Shown here in pieces: positions 27,981 through 35,777 of a stretch of 35,777 nt of DNA. Each line of letters starts with the position of its first letter. Within the stretch, counting starts at the first letter, position 1. Both the position numbers and the translations under genes were made by a program. Origin of the DNA: a virus; IMG/VR virus record IMGVR_UViG_3300007363_000015, positions 1-35,777 of that record; one strand, given 5' to 3'. The notes below the pieces were generated by a model that worked only from the letters and a program-made list of their open reading frames with translations, made no database searches and had not been told where the DNA came from.

Positions 27981-28132
27981 AGCCCGTCTGGGACAAGCCT
28001 CGGCCTAAGTCTGCTGGCAAGCCTGATCCGCTGTCGAAGAAGCAGAAGAAGTCTGCTAAGGCGATGGCGGCTGCTGCTGGCAGACCTTACCCTAATCTGG
28101 TGGACAACATCAGGGCAGGTAAGAAGAAATGA
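27977..28132 (+). CDS. Small basic phage protein (KPxWDKPRPK type)
   Basis: A 51-residue frame from ATG 27977: MKPVWDKPRPKSAGKPDPLS, then KKQKKSAKAMAAAAGRPYPNLVDN. The W-D-K-P-R-P-K opening and A-G-R-P-Y-P-N-L-V-D-N are recurrent in phages just before structural genes. Very basic, possibly nucleic-acid binding. Start and stop overlap its neighbours by 4 bp. Confidence 0.7.
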   Translation: MKPVWDKPRPKSAGKPDPLSKKQKKSAKAMAAAAGRPYPNLVDNIRAGKKK

Positions 28133-28428
28133 AGTCACCTGCATGGACTCGCAAGGCCGGTAAAAGCCCATCTGGTGGTTTGAATGAGGCTGGCAGGAAG
28201 TCTTACGAGCGAGCCAATCCAGGATCAGACCTGAAGGCTCCAGTGAAGTCTGGTGACAATCCGCGCAGAGCATCATTCCTGGCTCGGATGGGTGGGATGC
28301 CTGGGCCAGAGTACAAGGATGGAAAACCAACCCGTTTGCTGCTGTCACTGAGAGCATGGGGTGCGTCATCCAAGGCAGACGCTAAGGCTAAAGCTAAAGC
28401 TATCAGCGAACGCAACAAGGGCAAGTGA
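28129..28428 (+). CDS. Conserved basic phage protein (DUF6321-like)
   Basis: The 99-residue protein has AWTRKAGKSPSGGLNEAGRK, then APVKSGDNPRRASFLARMGGMPGPEYKDGKPTRLLLSLRAWGASSK and a basic helix. These motifs are highly conserved among small proteins of T7-like and related phages. Function is not known to me. It overlaps the previous stop by 4 bp. The reading frame is clean and typical of the family in length. Confidence 0.8.
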   Translation: MKSPAWTRKAGKSPSGGLNEAGRKSYERANPGSDLKAPVKSGDNPRRASFLARMGGMPGPEYKDGKPTRLLLSLRAWGASSKADAKAKAKAISERNKGK

Positions 28429-28429
28429 C

Positions 28430-29542
28430 ATGGATGTCAGCCAGCTACTCCGCGCATTGGGACTAGAACAGGCTTTTGGGGCTTACCAGCGCAACATTGG
28501 TGAGCCTTTTGCTGCTATGGTCGGCGGTGCTGGCAGGGGTTATCTCGGGCTGGATAAGCCGGAATACGGTGGTCTGCTGGCAGAGGAATCGTATCGTACA
28601 GGTCAGGCTCTAGGGAATATGCCAGCGTTGGGTGCTCCTGCTGGCGCGTTTAAGGCTGCTGCACAAATTCCAGGGTTGTTGGAGGCTGCTGGAACTATCC
28701 CTGCAATCTTTATCGGGCCTAAGTCAAGACTTTGGAATAAGGCTAGTGCAGAAACATTTGAGACTTTAGAAAAGTCTGGTGTGGCAAATAAGGATGCTTA
28801 CTTACAGACTGGCACATTTAGGTCACCAGATGGGATGCTCCGGCAAGAGATTAGTGACTTTTCTTCTGAATATCGACCCGGTAAAGAGTTTGGAAGGTTA
28901 TCAGAAAAATATGTTGAACAATTAGATGAAGCTATGGCTGCAAACTATTTGCGGCAAACGATGGATCGGCTGAATATAGGCATTGGGGACGCAAAAGAAC
29001 AGTTTAGACAATACTTTGGAAAGGAGCCTCCTGCTCGATCTGGTTTACTTGCAAAGTCGATGACTGCTGATGAAACAGAAGAAATGTTCAGAAAGTTTGA
29101 ACAAAGAACCCCGCCGACTCCAAACGAATGGCAAAGTGTAGTTGGTAACGTATTTGAACATCCAGAACTTTATAAAGCATATCCTGACTTCATTAGTACA
29201 AAATTCTTTGTAAAAGACACAAAAGATTTGCCTCCTGGAACATCAGCATATTATGATGGAAATGTCGTATTCGGAGGAGATATTTCGAGACTTATGCAAA
29301 CAGGAAGAAGCGTAATGGCCCATGAGTTGCAGCATGGGGTGCAAAACATCGAAGGTTTTGCAATTGGTGGATTGCCAGAAAAAAATCCTGATTTATATAG
29401 GCGTCTTGCTGGTGAAGCAGAGGCTAGAGCGGTTCAGGCTAGGATAGACATACCAAAAGAAGAACTACGCAGAAGGTTCCCACTGGAGTCATACGATGTC
29501 CCGATTGATCAACTGATCATTCGCGGATTGCTGACTCAATGA
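28430..29542 (+). CDS. Putative zinc metallopeptidase (HExxH) polyvalent-type protein
   Basis: From ATG 28430 the protein is 370 residues. The N-terminal 90 residues are helical and Gly/Ala-rich. The C-terminal part contains SVMAHELQHGVQNIEG with H298-E-x-x-H302 and a further Glu in LAGEAEARAVQAR (E329), the pattern of a gluzincin-like metal site. Such domains occur in large polyvalent proteins of phages and plasmids. From about 28730 to 29450 the gene is richer in A and T than its neighbours, consistent with acquisition. It may process virion or host proteins; the target is unknown. Overlaps the next start by 4 bp. Confidence 0.65.
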   Translation: MDVSQLLRALGLEQAFGAYQRNIGEPFAAMVGGAGRGYLGLDKPEYGGLLAEESYRTGQALGNMPALGAPAGAFKAAAQIPGLLEAAGTIPAIFIGPKSRLWNKASAETFETLEKSGVANKDAYLQTGTFRSPDGMLRQEISDFSSEYRPGKEFGRLSEKYVEQLDEAMAANYLRQTMDRLNIGIGDAKEQFRQYFGKEPPARSGLLAKSMTADETEEMFRKFEQRTPPTPNEWQSVVGNVFEHPELYKAYPDFISTKFFVKDTKDLPPGTSAYYDGNVVFGGDISRLMQTGRSVMAHELQHGVQNIEGFAIGGLPEKNPDLYRRLAGEAEARAVQARIDIPKEELRRRFPLESYDVPIDQLIIRGLLTQ

Positions 29543-30225
29543 TCGTAAACCACGATCCATACTGGCATTGTGTGATAGATGACTTCTTCACCAACCCAGA
29601 TCAGCTAGCAGAAGAGTTCCCGCAGCCAGATGATCCATGCTGGTTTCGGTATGACAGTCCGTTAGAGGTCAAGCGCACCTGCAACGACTGGCACAAGTTC
29701 CCGCCAGAGACATACAAGACTTTTGCTTGGCTAACTAGCGACAAATTCACACAGTCCCTGGAAGCAATGGTAGACGAGGACTTGTTTGCTGACCAAGGAT
29801 TACACGGTGGTGGCTGGCATCAGCACAGCAGAGGAGGGAAGCTCAATGTTCACCTGGATTACAACATCCATCCAAAGCTACACCTACAACGTCGCCTTAA
29901 CCTTATTGTTTACCTGTCTCCTGCATGGGAATCGTCCTGGGGTGGTGGGTTGGGTCTCTACAAGGACAGCAGAACTCTTGCAAAGGTCATTGAGCCGAAG
30001 TACAACCGGGCAGTGATCTTCGACACTAGAGGCTCATGGCATGGACTGCCTGATCCAATCAAATGTCCTGCTGATGTAACCAGAAACTCAATTGCTGTAT
30101 ATTATTTGTCTGAACCGGCACAGGTGACAGACAACAGAAAACGAGCATTGTTTGCACCAACACCGGAGCAGATGGGTGATCCAGAGATCGACAAACTGAT
30201 TAAGGATCGAGTAAAGACAGCGTAA
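29539..30225 (+). CDS. 2-oxoglutarate/Fe(II)-dependent oxygenase
   Basis: The 228-residue protein has the double-stranded beta-helix motif set: LNVHLDYN with His105 and Asp107, RRLNLIVYLSPAWESSWGGG, AVIFDTRGSWHGLPDPI with His168, and TRNSIAVYYLS with Arg182 for 2-oxoglutarate. It would hydroxylate a protein, nucleic acid base or other substrate. Related phage enzymes are often seen near virion or DNA modification genes. ATG overlaps the metallopeptidase stop (ATGA). Confidence 0.82.
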   Translation: MIVNHDPYWHCVIDDFFTNPDQLAEEFPQPDDPCWFRYDSPLEVKRTCNDWHKFPPETYKTFAWLTSDKFTQSLEAMVDEDLFADQGLHGGGWHQHSRGGKLNVHLDYNIHPKLHLQRRLNLIVYLSPAWESSWGGGLGLYKDSRTLAKVIEPKYNRAVIFDTRGSWHGLPDPIKCPADVTRNSIAVYYLSEPAQVTDNRKRALFAPTPEQMGDPEIDKLIKDRVKTA

Positions 30226-30253
30226 ACCGATGACCCGTTAGGAGTCGGACAAA

Positions 30254-30550
30254 GTGGAAATTTTAGAGAAACCAATCAAGAAGCGCGGAGGGCCGAGGGC
30301 TGGTGCTGGTAGGCCAAAGGGTGTGCCAAACAAGGTCAGCACTAGCATGAAGCAAGCTATCGCTGATGCGTTTGATCAGTTAGGTGGCACTCATCGAATG
30401 GTGCAGTGGGCAATGGAAGATCCAAAGCACCTGACTGAGTTCTACAAACTCGCAGCAAGGCTGATCCCTGTAGAGACAAACGTCTCCGGGGCAAACGGTG
30501 GGCCAATCCAAACGGTTCTAGAGATTGTCGGTGTCCAGAACCAGAGTTGA
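30254..30550 (+). CDS. terS: Terminase small subunit (putative)
   Basis: The GTG start at 30254 has AGGAG ten bases upstream. The 98-residue protein shows KRGGPRAGAGRPKGVPNKVS, the basic opening seen in many small terminases, then AIADAFDQLGGTHRMVQWAM and a helix EDPKHLTEFYKLAARLIPVE, ending in VSGANGGPIQTVLEIV. It should recognise packaging sites and guide the large subunit, whose gene follows and overlaps. Exact family is not certain as small terminases diverge fast. Confidence 0.75.
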   Translation: MEILEKPIKKRGGPRAGAGRPKGVPNKVSTSMKQAIADAFDQLGGTHRMVQWAMEDPKHLTEFYKLAARLIPVETNVSGANGGPIQTVLEIVGVQNQS

Positions 30551-31787
30551 GATTCCGCAGAAGCTACTGCCGCTCTTCCAGCCTAAGCGATACAAGATCC
30601 TTCACGGTGGCAGGGGTTCAGGCAAGTCCTGGTCGATTGCTCGGGCATTGGTAGCACTCGGAGCATCCAAACCGATCAGGGTTCTCTGCGCCAGGGAGAC
30701 GCAGAAGTCTATTCAGGAGTCTGTGCATAGACTGCTGAAGGATCAGATCACACTGCTTGGTCTGGATAGCCTGTACGAAGTGCAGGAAAACAGGATTCTA
30801 GGTTCCAACGGGACAGAATTCACTTTTGCAGGTATTCGCCAGCAAGGTGTGGCGAATATGAAGTCCTACGAGGGAACTGACATCTGTTGGGTGGAAGAAG
30901 CTCAAGTTGTCACCCGTAAGTCCTGGGATGTTCTGATTCCAACGATCCGCAAGCCAGCATCAGAAATCTGGATCAGCTTCAATCCTGAACTAGACACGGA
31001 TGAAACTTTTACCCGGTTTGTGGCGCAACCACCGTCTGATTCTTGGGTGTGCGAGGTCAACTGGTCAGACAATCCTTGGTTTCCACCAGAACTGGACAAG
31101 GAGCGCAAAGACTGGCTAGACAGAGATCCGCAGGGCTATCTCACTGTCTGGGAAGGTCGATGCAGACCTGCTGTCGATGGTGCGATTTACGCTAATGAGA
31201 TCGAGGCTTTGCAGCGAGAAGGCCGGATCAGGTCTGTTCCATACGATGCAACACTGAAAGTCCATACCGTCTGGGATCTGGGATGGAACGACTCCATGTC
31301 GATCATCTTTGTCCAGAAGGTTGCGTCAGAAGTCAGGATCATTGACTTCATCGAGGATAGTCATCGAACCATTGACAGCTATGTCATGGAAATCGAGTCG
31401 AGAAAATGGAGATGGGGTACAGACTTCATACCGCACGACGGAGCAAACAAGAACTTCCAGACTGGTAAATCCACCCAGAACCTTCTAGAAACGCTTGGAA
31501 GGCGCGTTACTGTGCTGCCAAGGGGTAACCCAGAGGAAGGCATCAGAATGGCTAGGATGGTCTTTCCAAGGGCTTATTTCGATGCTGACAAGACGATGGA
31601 GTTAGTCAACCATCTGAAACGGTACAGACGGGCTATCAATCAGGTCACGCAGGAGGCTGGTGCGCCATTGCACGATGAGCATTCTCACGCTGCTGATGCA
31701 TGGCGTTATCTTGCAGAGTCACTGGAAATGATGTCCAATGACGATTGGGGTAAACCGATTAAACATAGTGCAAAATGGGTGGTTTGA
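30531..31787 (+). CDS. terL: Terminase large subunit
   Basis: The protein is about 418 residues from GTG 30531; TTG 30525 is an alternative start. The ATPase part has the Walker A motif GGRGSGKS (about residues 26-33) and Walker B-like TDICWVEEAQ, with Glu as catalytic base. The nuclease part has VWDLGWNDSMSI, FIPHDGANKN and HSHAADAWRY, with the Asp residues of the RNase H-like fold. It drives headful or cos packaging through the portal. It overlaps the small-subunit gene by 20 bp and is followed by a 55-residue protein and the portal gene. Confidence 0.92.
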   Translation: MSRTRVEIPQKLLPLFQPKRYKILHGGRGSGKSWSIARALVALGASKPIRVLCARETQKSIQESVHRLLKDQITLLGLDSLYEVQENRILGSNGTEFTFAGIRQQGVANMKSYEGTDICWVEEAQVVTRKSWDVLIPTIRKPASEIWISFNPELDTDETFTRFVAQPPSDSWVCEVNWSDNPWFPPELDKERKDWLDRDPQGYLTVWEGRCRPAVDGAIYANEIEALQREGRIRSVPYDATLKVHTVWDLGWNDSMSIIFVQKVASEVRIIDFIEDSHRTIDSYVMEIESRKWRWGTDFIPHDGANKNFQTGKSTQNLLETLGRRVTVLPRGNPEEGIRMARMVFPRAYFDADKTMELVNHLKRYRRAINQVTQEAGAPLHDEHSHAADAWRYLAESLEMMSNDDWGKPIKHSAKWVV

Positions 31788-31954
31788 TGCTAGTTCCGCA
31801 GGGAAACATCGTTCTACGTCGAGATTTTGACCAAACCATTCACGAATTGCGTGAGCGCATTCGCCAGTTGGAGCAGGAGATTGCTGCGCTGAAACAGGCA
31901 GATCCTCCACCTAAACGGCAATACACTCGCAGGGCAGAGGTGCAAAATGGATGA
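31787..31954 (+). CDS. Small coiled-coil protein between terminase and portal
   Basis: A 55-residue frame from ATG 31787: LVPQGNIVLRRDFDQTIHEL, then RERIRQLEQEIAALKQADPPPKRQYTRRA. The heptad-rich helix predicts a coiled coil with a basic tail. The start shares a base with the terL stop (TGATG), and it overlaps the portal start by 8 bp. It fits the space exactly, which supports its reality. It may aid packaging, but no family is recognised. Confidence 0.65.
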   Translation: MLVPQGNIVLRRDFDQTIHELRERIRQLEQEIAALKQADPPPKRQYTRRAEVQNG

Positions 31955-33953
31955 AGGTAGGCTCAAGGGCATTCTGTCGTCTGAGATCGATGACGCTATT
32001 GGCTATCTCGATACAGAGACTTCCGCTGAACGCGCAAAAGCGATGGATTACTACCTCCGCAAGCCGTATGGCAATGAGGTAGAAGGTCGATCACAGATCA
32101 TCACCGCAGAGGTTGCAGAGGCTGTAGATGGTGCGTTGCCCGATCTGATCCGGGTGTTCACTCGCGCAGACGACATCATCCAGTATGAGCCTGTTGGCCC
32201 GGGTGATGAGGAAGGTGCGAAGCAAGCAACTGATTACGCAAACTGGGTGTTCTACAAGCAAAACCCAGGTTTCACCATCCTGCATCATTGGTTCAAGGAT
32301 GCGTTGCTCCAGAAGACCGGGACGGTCAAAGCGTATTGGGATGAGAAGCTGGATGTGATCGAGGAGGTTTACAAGAACCTCTCTGAGATCGAGCTTGCAC
32401 TGTTGCTGGCAGACGGAACCCGACAGGTTGTTGCAGAGCAGATCGAGGAAGTCGAGGTTGACGGTCAGGTCACGCAGACTCGCAGTGTTGTTGTACAGAA
32501 GCGCAACAAGATCGGCCGAGTTGTCGTTGAGAACGTCCCTCCGGAAGAGTTGATCGTCTCCAAGAAGGCCAGAACCGTTCAGGATGCGCCATTCCTTGCT
32601 CACCGTACTTTGGTTCCCAGGTCGATCCTGATCCAGATGGGGTTCGATAAGGAGATCGTTGACGGTCTGCCAGCATTCAACAGCCTAGACTTCACCGAGG
32701 AGCGTCTTGCTCGATACACGCCTGGAGAGGAGCCTTTCGAGGTCACTTCGCTGGATGAGTCGATGCAGGAGGTCGAGGTTTTCGAGTGCTACATTTATGT
32801 GGACTATGACGGGGACGGTCTTGCTGAGTTGCGGAAGATCTTCTACAGCAACAACGAGATTCTGAGCAACGAGAAGACGGACTATGTTCCGTTCCACGTT
32901 ATTTGCCCGATCCCGATCCCGCACAAGTTCTTTGGTCAGTCGCTGGCAGACAGGACAATTGATCTGCAACTGATCAAGTCCACCCTAGTGCGTCAGTCGT
33001 TGGACAACTTGTACCTGTCGAACAACGCTCGGATGGGTGTGGTCGAGGGTCAGGTCAACATCGATGACTTGCTCAATGTGACTCCGGGTGGTGTCGTCAG
33101 GATGAAGAGTCCCAACGCTATGACTCCGATCAATGTTCCATCCATCGGTGATCAAATCTTCCCGATGATGGGCTATTTCGATCAGGTTCAGCAGAAACGG
33201 ACTGGTGTATCGGATGCTCAACAGGGACTCGATCCAAACATCCTGCAAAACGTCACTGCTGCTGCTGTTGCTGCGGTAACCAACGCTGCTCAAGGCAAGA
33301 TCGAACTGATCGCCAGGATCTTCGCTGAGACAGGGGTCAAATCGCTGTTTAAGGGCATTTTGCACCTGCTCTGCAAGTATCAGGACAAGCAGGTTCTGAT
33401 GCGTATGCGCGGCAAGTTTGTGCCGATGGATCCGCGAGAGTGGAGCAATCAGTACGATGTCAGCATTCGGGTTGGTCTTGGGACTGGTACGAAGCAAGAG
33501 CAGATGGCAATGCTTCAGATGGTGCTTGCAAAGCAGGAGCAGATCCTACAGTTGGCAGGGCCAGCTAATCCGTTGGTCAGTCTCGGGCAGTATCGGGCGA
33601 CTCTGGGTCGGTTTGTTGAGGCTGCTGGATTCAAGGACTCAACTGAGTTCTTCAAGGACATCACTCCAGAACAGGATCAGCAACTGTCCAATCCTCCTCC
33701 GCAGCAACCGCAGTCCAATCCTGCTACCGATGCCATGATTGCTCAGGCTCAAGCGCAGATCCAGATCGAGCAGCAGAAAGCAATGGCAGCAATCGAGACT
33801 CAGCGGATGAAGGCTCAAGCCGATATTCAGTTGGCTAGAGAGAAGGCTGCTGCTGAGTTGGAGCTTAAACGAGCAGAGTTTGAGGCAGAGGCACAACTGA
33901 AAGCTGCCAAGATCGGCGCGGGTATTAGTGCGAACGTGGAAATCCCAGGATGA
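31947..33953 (+). CDS. Portal protein (P22-like)
   Basis: The 668-residue protein fits a P22-type portal in length and motifs: an N-terminal KGILSSEIDDAIGYLDTETS segment with YGNEVEGRSQIITAEVAEAVDGALPDLIRVF, then NVPPEELIVSKKARTVQDAPF and PFHVICPIPIPHKFFGQSLAD. It also has GVSDAQQGLDPNILQNVT and a long C-terminal helix rich in Ala, Gln and Glu. Twelve copies would form the ring for DNA entry and exit. The next gene overlaps its stop by 4 bp. Confidence 0.9.
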   Translation: MDEGRLKGILSSEIDDAIGYLDTETSAERAKAMDYYLRKPYGNEVEGRSQIITAEVAEAVDGALPDLIRVFTRADDIIQYEPVGPGDEEGAKQATDYANWVFYKQNPGFTILHHWFKDALLQKTGTVKAYWDEKLDVIEEVYKNLSEIELALLLADGTRQVVAEQIEEVEVDGQVTQTRSVVVQKRNKIGRVVVENVPPEELIVSKKARTVQDAPFLAHRTLVPRSILIQMGFDKEIVDGLPAFNSLDFTEERLARYTPGEEPFEVTSLDESMQEVEVFECYIYVDYDGDGLAELRKIFYSNNEILSNEKTDYVPFHVICPIPIPHKFFGQSLADRTIDLQLIKSTLVRQSLDNLYLSNNARMGVVEGQVNIDDLLNVTPGGVVRMKSPNAMTPINVPSIGDQIFPMMGYFDQVQQKRTGVSDAQQGLDPNILQNVTAAAVAAVTNAAQGKIELIARIFAETGVKSLFKGILHLLCKYQDKQVLMRMRGKFVPMDPREWSNQYDVSIRVGLGTGTKQEQMAMLQMVLAKQEQILQLAGPANPLVSLGQYRATLGRFVEAAGFKDSTEFFKDITPEQDQQLSNPPPQQPQSNPATDAMIAQAQAQIQIEQQKAMAAIETQRMKAQADIQLAREKAAAELELKRAEFEAEAQLKAAKIGAGISANVEIPG

Positions 33954-34177
33954 GTCCAGATCGCGCAGCCAACCTGCTCCGAGATGATGAGTTTGTCAGG
34001 GAACTGGAAAGCCTGAAACAAGGGTTTGTTGACAGGATTGTTAACTCTAGTGATCACGAGGTTGACGCTAGAGAAAATTCCTATAGAATGATTCGCGCAA
34101 TAGATTTGATCAAAAGTCATTTCCAAGCGATTGCCGACACGACTGAGATCAGGTCTAAACGATGGAAAATTTTGTGA
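33950..34177 (+). CDS. Small protein after portal, unknown function
   Basis: The 75-residue protein has ANLLRDDEFVRELESLKQGF, then VDRIVNSSDHEVDARENSYRMIRAIDLIKSHFQAIADT. The length and mixed helical nature match a small class encoded between portal and scaffold in many podoviruses and siphoviruses. Role unknown. ATGA overlap with the portal stop. Confidence 0.65.
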   Translation: MSPDRAANLLRDDEFVRELESLKQGFVDRIVNSSDHEVDARENSYRMIRAIDLIKSHFQAIADTTEIRSKRWKIL

Positions 34178-34185
34178 GGGTTTGA

Positions 34186-35103
34186 ATGGACACTACTCCG
34201 CAAGGAAGTGGACAGCTTGATGTAAACAGTGGCGCTGCCGCAATTCTTGGATTGATGGGCGATGCTGAAGGTGAAAAGCCTGACCAGCAGGAACCGCAGG
34301 AAGAGGTTGTTGAGCAGGAGCAGGAACAGACTGAGCAGGTTGAGGAAACTCCGCGCTACCGGGTGAAAGCAGCCGGTGAGGAACGCGAAGTTACTCTGGA
34401 TGAACTGATCAAGTCTTACCAGCTTGGCACGGATTACACTCAGAAAACCCAATCGCTAGCGGAACAGCGGAAGGCTCTGGAAGCAGAGAGACAGGCTGTC
34501 GAGCAAGCGAAAGCTCTCCGAGATCAGTATGCCGAGCGTCTGCAAGCTATTCAGCAGGTTCTGGCAGAACAGTCGAAGGGCGAAAACCTTGAGGCACTGA
34601 AAGAATCTGATCCAATCGGATACGCAGTCAGAGTCGCAGAGTTACAGCAACGCCGAGAGCAACTAGCAGCAGTCCAAGCAGAACAGCAACGAATTGCCTA
34701 CCAGCAACAATCGGAGCATCAGCAGAGACTCGCGCAATTGGTTGCCGAGGAACAGCAGAAGCTGGCTCAAGCGATCCCTGAGTTTGCGGATCCACAGAAG
34801 GGTGAAACGGTTAGAGGCGAGATCAGGACTTACGCCAAACAACTCGGTTTCACGGATCAGGAACTTGCCCAGGTCTACGATTCACGCGCTGTATTGACTC
34901 TCTGGAAAGCCGCGCAATACGACAAACTTCTGTCGCAGAAGCCGGGTGTCCAGAAGAAGGTTGCAGAAGCTCCGAAAGTGTTGAAACCGGGAACCAGTAG
35001 GCCGGTGAACACAGAGGAGATGGCAATCAGGGATCAGCGCAAAGTCCTGAAAAAGACCGGCAAAGCGCGAGACGCTGCTGCCATTTTTGAACGATTCCTG
35101 TAA
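34186..35103 (+). CDS. Scaffolding protein
   Basis: The 305-residue protein has an acidic N-terminus rich in Gln and Glu, then a long coiled-coil region (QKTQSLAEQRKALEAERQAV, then EQAKALRDQYAERLQAIQ and further heptads) and a basic C-terminus ending RKVLKKTGKARDAAAIFERFL. This charge pattern and the place between portal and capsid are typical of phage scaffolds that guide HK97-type capsid assembly and are then removed. A GAGGG ribosome site lies upstream. Confidence 0.8.
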   Translation: MDTTPQGSGQLDVNSGAAAILGLMGDAEGEKPDQQEPQEEVVEQEQEQTEQVEETPRYRVKAAGEEREVTLDELIKSYQLGTDYTQKTQSLAEQRKALEAERQAVEQAKALRDQYAERLQAIQQVLAEQSKGENLEALKESDPIGYAVRVAELQQRREQLAAVQAEQQRIAYQQQSEHQQRLAQLVAEEQQKLAQAIPEFADPQKGETVRGEIRTYAKQLGFTDQELAQVYDSRAVLTLWKAAQYDKLLSQKPGVQKKVAEAPKVLKPGTSRPVNTEEMAIRDQRKVLKKTGKARDAAAIFERFL

Positions 35104-35114
35104 GGATTATTGAG

Positions 35115-35777
35115 ATGAGCACTTTTACCGCACACAGCGCAATCGGGATGCGCGAAGACCTGATTGATGTTATCTACGACATCAGTCCTACCGAAACCCC
35201 GATCCTGTCCACCCTGGCTCGCACCAAAGCGACTGCTGTTTACCACGAATGGCAAAGCGATTCGCTGGCTGCTGCTACGACTGCAAACGCTGCGGTTGAG
35301 GGCGCTGATGCTGTTGCTACCACGATCAGCCCGACTGTTCGTCTTGGCAACTACACGCAGATCGTTCAAAAGACGATCAGCATCTCCAACACACTGGAAG
35401 CCGTTAACAAGGCTGGCCGGAAGTCGGAGAAGGCGTATCAGCTTTCCAAGGCTGCGTCGGAACTGAAGCGCGACATGGAAACCATCATCACTGCCAACCA
35501 AGGGCAGACTGCTGGTTCGTCCACCACCGCTCGGAAACTCGGTGCGATTCTGTCCTGGCTGAAGACCAACACTTCCGCTGGTACGTCTGGCACTGATCCG
35601 ACGACGATTGGTGTCTCGACTCGCTCGGATGGTGCTACCCGTACCTTCACCGAGACGCTGCTGAAGGATGTGGTTGCCGAGGTGTTTGTTTCGGGTGGCA
35701 ATCCGAAACTGCTGGTGGTCAACAGCGGTCTGAAGCAGAAGGTGTCGAGTTTCGCTGGTATCGCTGCACAGCGTTAC
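35115..35777 (+). CDS. Major capsid protein, N-terminal part (SU10-like)
   Basis: The gene starts at ATG 35115 and runs off the window end; its 221 codons here continue at base 121 on the circle. The N-terminus (STFTAHSAIGMREDLIDVIY, then DISPTETPILSTLARTKATA) is typical of SU10-like capsid proteins, with an N-arm followed by the E-loop region (TAVYHEWQSDSLAAATTANA). NYTQIVQKTISISNTLEAVN lies at the spine helix. It follows scaffold after 11 bp. Total length about 314 residues. Confidence 0.88.
   Translation, partial: MSTFTAHSAIGMREDLIDVIYDISPTETPILSTLARTKATAVYHEWQSDSLAAATTANAAVEGADAVATTISPTVRLGNYTQIVQKTISISNTLEAVNKAGRKSEKAYQLSKAASELKRDMETIITANQGQTAGSSTTARKLGAILSWLKTNTSAGTSGTDPTTIGVSTRSDGATRTFTETLLKDVVAEVFVSGGNPKLLVVNSGLKQKVSSFAGIAAQRY
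35658..35777. repeat. Right copy of 120-bp terminal direct repeat
   Basis: It is an exact copy of bases 1-120, at the same codon phase. See the left copy. Removing one copy gives a circle of 35,657 bp. Confidence 0.97.

Noticed and set aside
1-35777. Search for integrase, CI repressor, tRNA genes, CRISPR array and insertion sequences
   Set aside because: None could be supported by eye. No tyrosine or serine recombinase motif set, no cloverleaf and no regularly spaced repeats with unique spacers were found.

Overview
The window is an essentially complete genome of a short-tailed, double-stranded DNA phage (Caudoviricetes, podovirus-like). Bases 1-120 are repeated exactly at 35658-35777, in frame inside the major capsid gene, so the contig is a circular or circularly permuted molecule of about 35,657 bp opened inside that gene. 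The virion genes point to a P22/SU10-type podovirus: P22-like portal, SU10-like capsid, gp10-like tail nozzle, a run of Gln/Ala-rich ejection proteins, and no tape measure or sheath. The endolysin (GH108 type), a three-TM holin and the lambdoid-style early genes suggest a Gram-negative, probably proteobacterial, host. A freshwater betaproteobacterium is only a guess. No integrase and no CI repressor were seen.

Layout on the circle. A leftward early operon (17766 down to 15379) carries a small membrane protein, an HNH endonuclease, an ERF annealase, a YqaJ/lambda-type exonuclease and a small protein with an SSB-like acidic tip. It is driven from a compact divergent promoter (17793-17843) in which the two -35 boxes overlap. 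All other genes run rightward. The early right operon (17863-26063) starts with a Cro/YdaS-like regulator. It continues with nuclease and recombination genes (PDDEXK-like, NinB, YbcO-like HNH), a VUT/YhhQ-type transporter next to a DpdA-like transglycosylase, a second HNH endonuclease behind a large RNA structure, and lambda O-like and P-like replication genes with five iterons inside the O-like gene. A run of small accessory genes follows, including an Acb2-like candidate and a MazG-like pyrophosphohydrolase. A structural match to a type II hammerhead ribozyme lies between two of these small genes (22884-22935).

At 26068-26137 two mutually exclusive hairpins, the second a terminator, separate the early region from the later one. 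Two glycosyltransferase-like genes, several tiny Lys-rich genes, an HExxH protein and a 2-oxoglutarate oxygenase follow. Then come small and large terminase, portal, scaffold and capsid, running off the right end and re-entering at base 1. A terminator follows the capsid gene (420-450). After it lie a glycosyltransferase, head-tail adaptor, fibres, tail nozzle, ejection proteins and a lysis cassette ending at 15422, convergent with the leftward operon.

The genes read as a lambdoid-style programme: Cro-like switch, Red-like recombination, O/P-like replication, then packaging, virion and lysis. Candidate host-interaction functions are layered on top: 7-deazaguanine DNA modification by precursor salvage, glycosylation, a possible cyclic-nucleotide sponge, and RNA-level control by a ribozyme, an attenuator and a start codon held in a hairpin. 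All function assignments come from reading motifs and protein character by eye; no database search was run.
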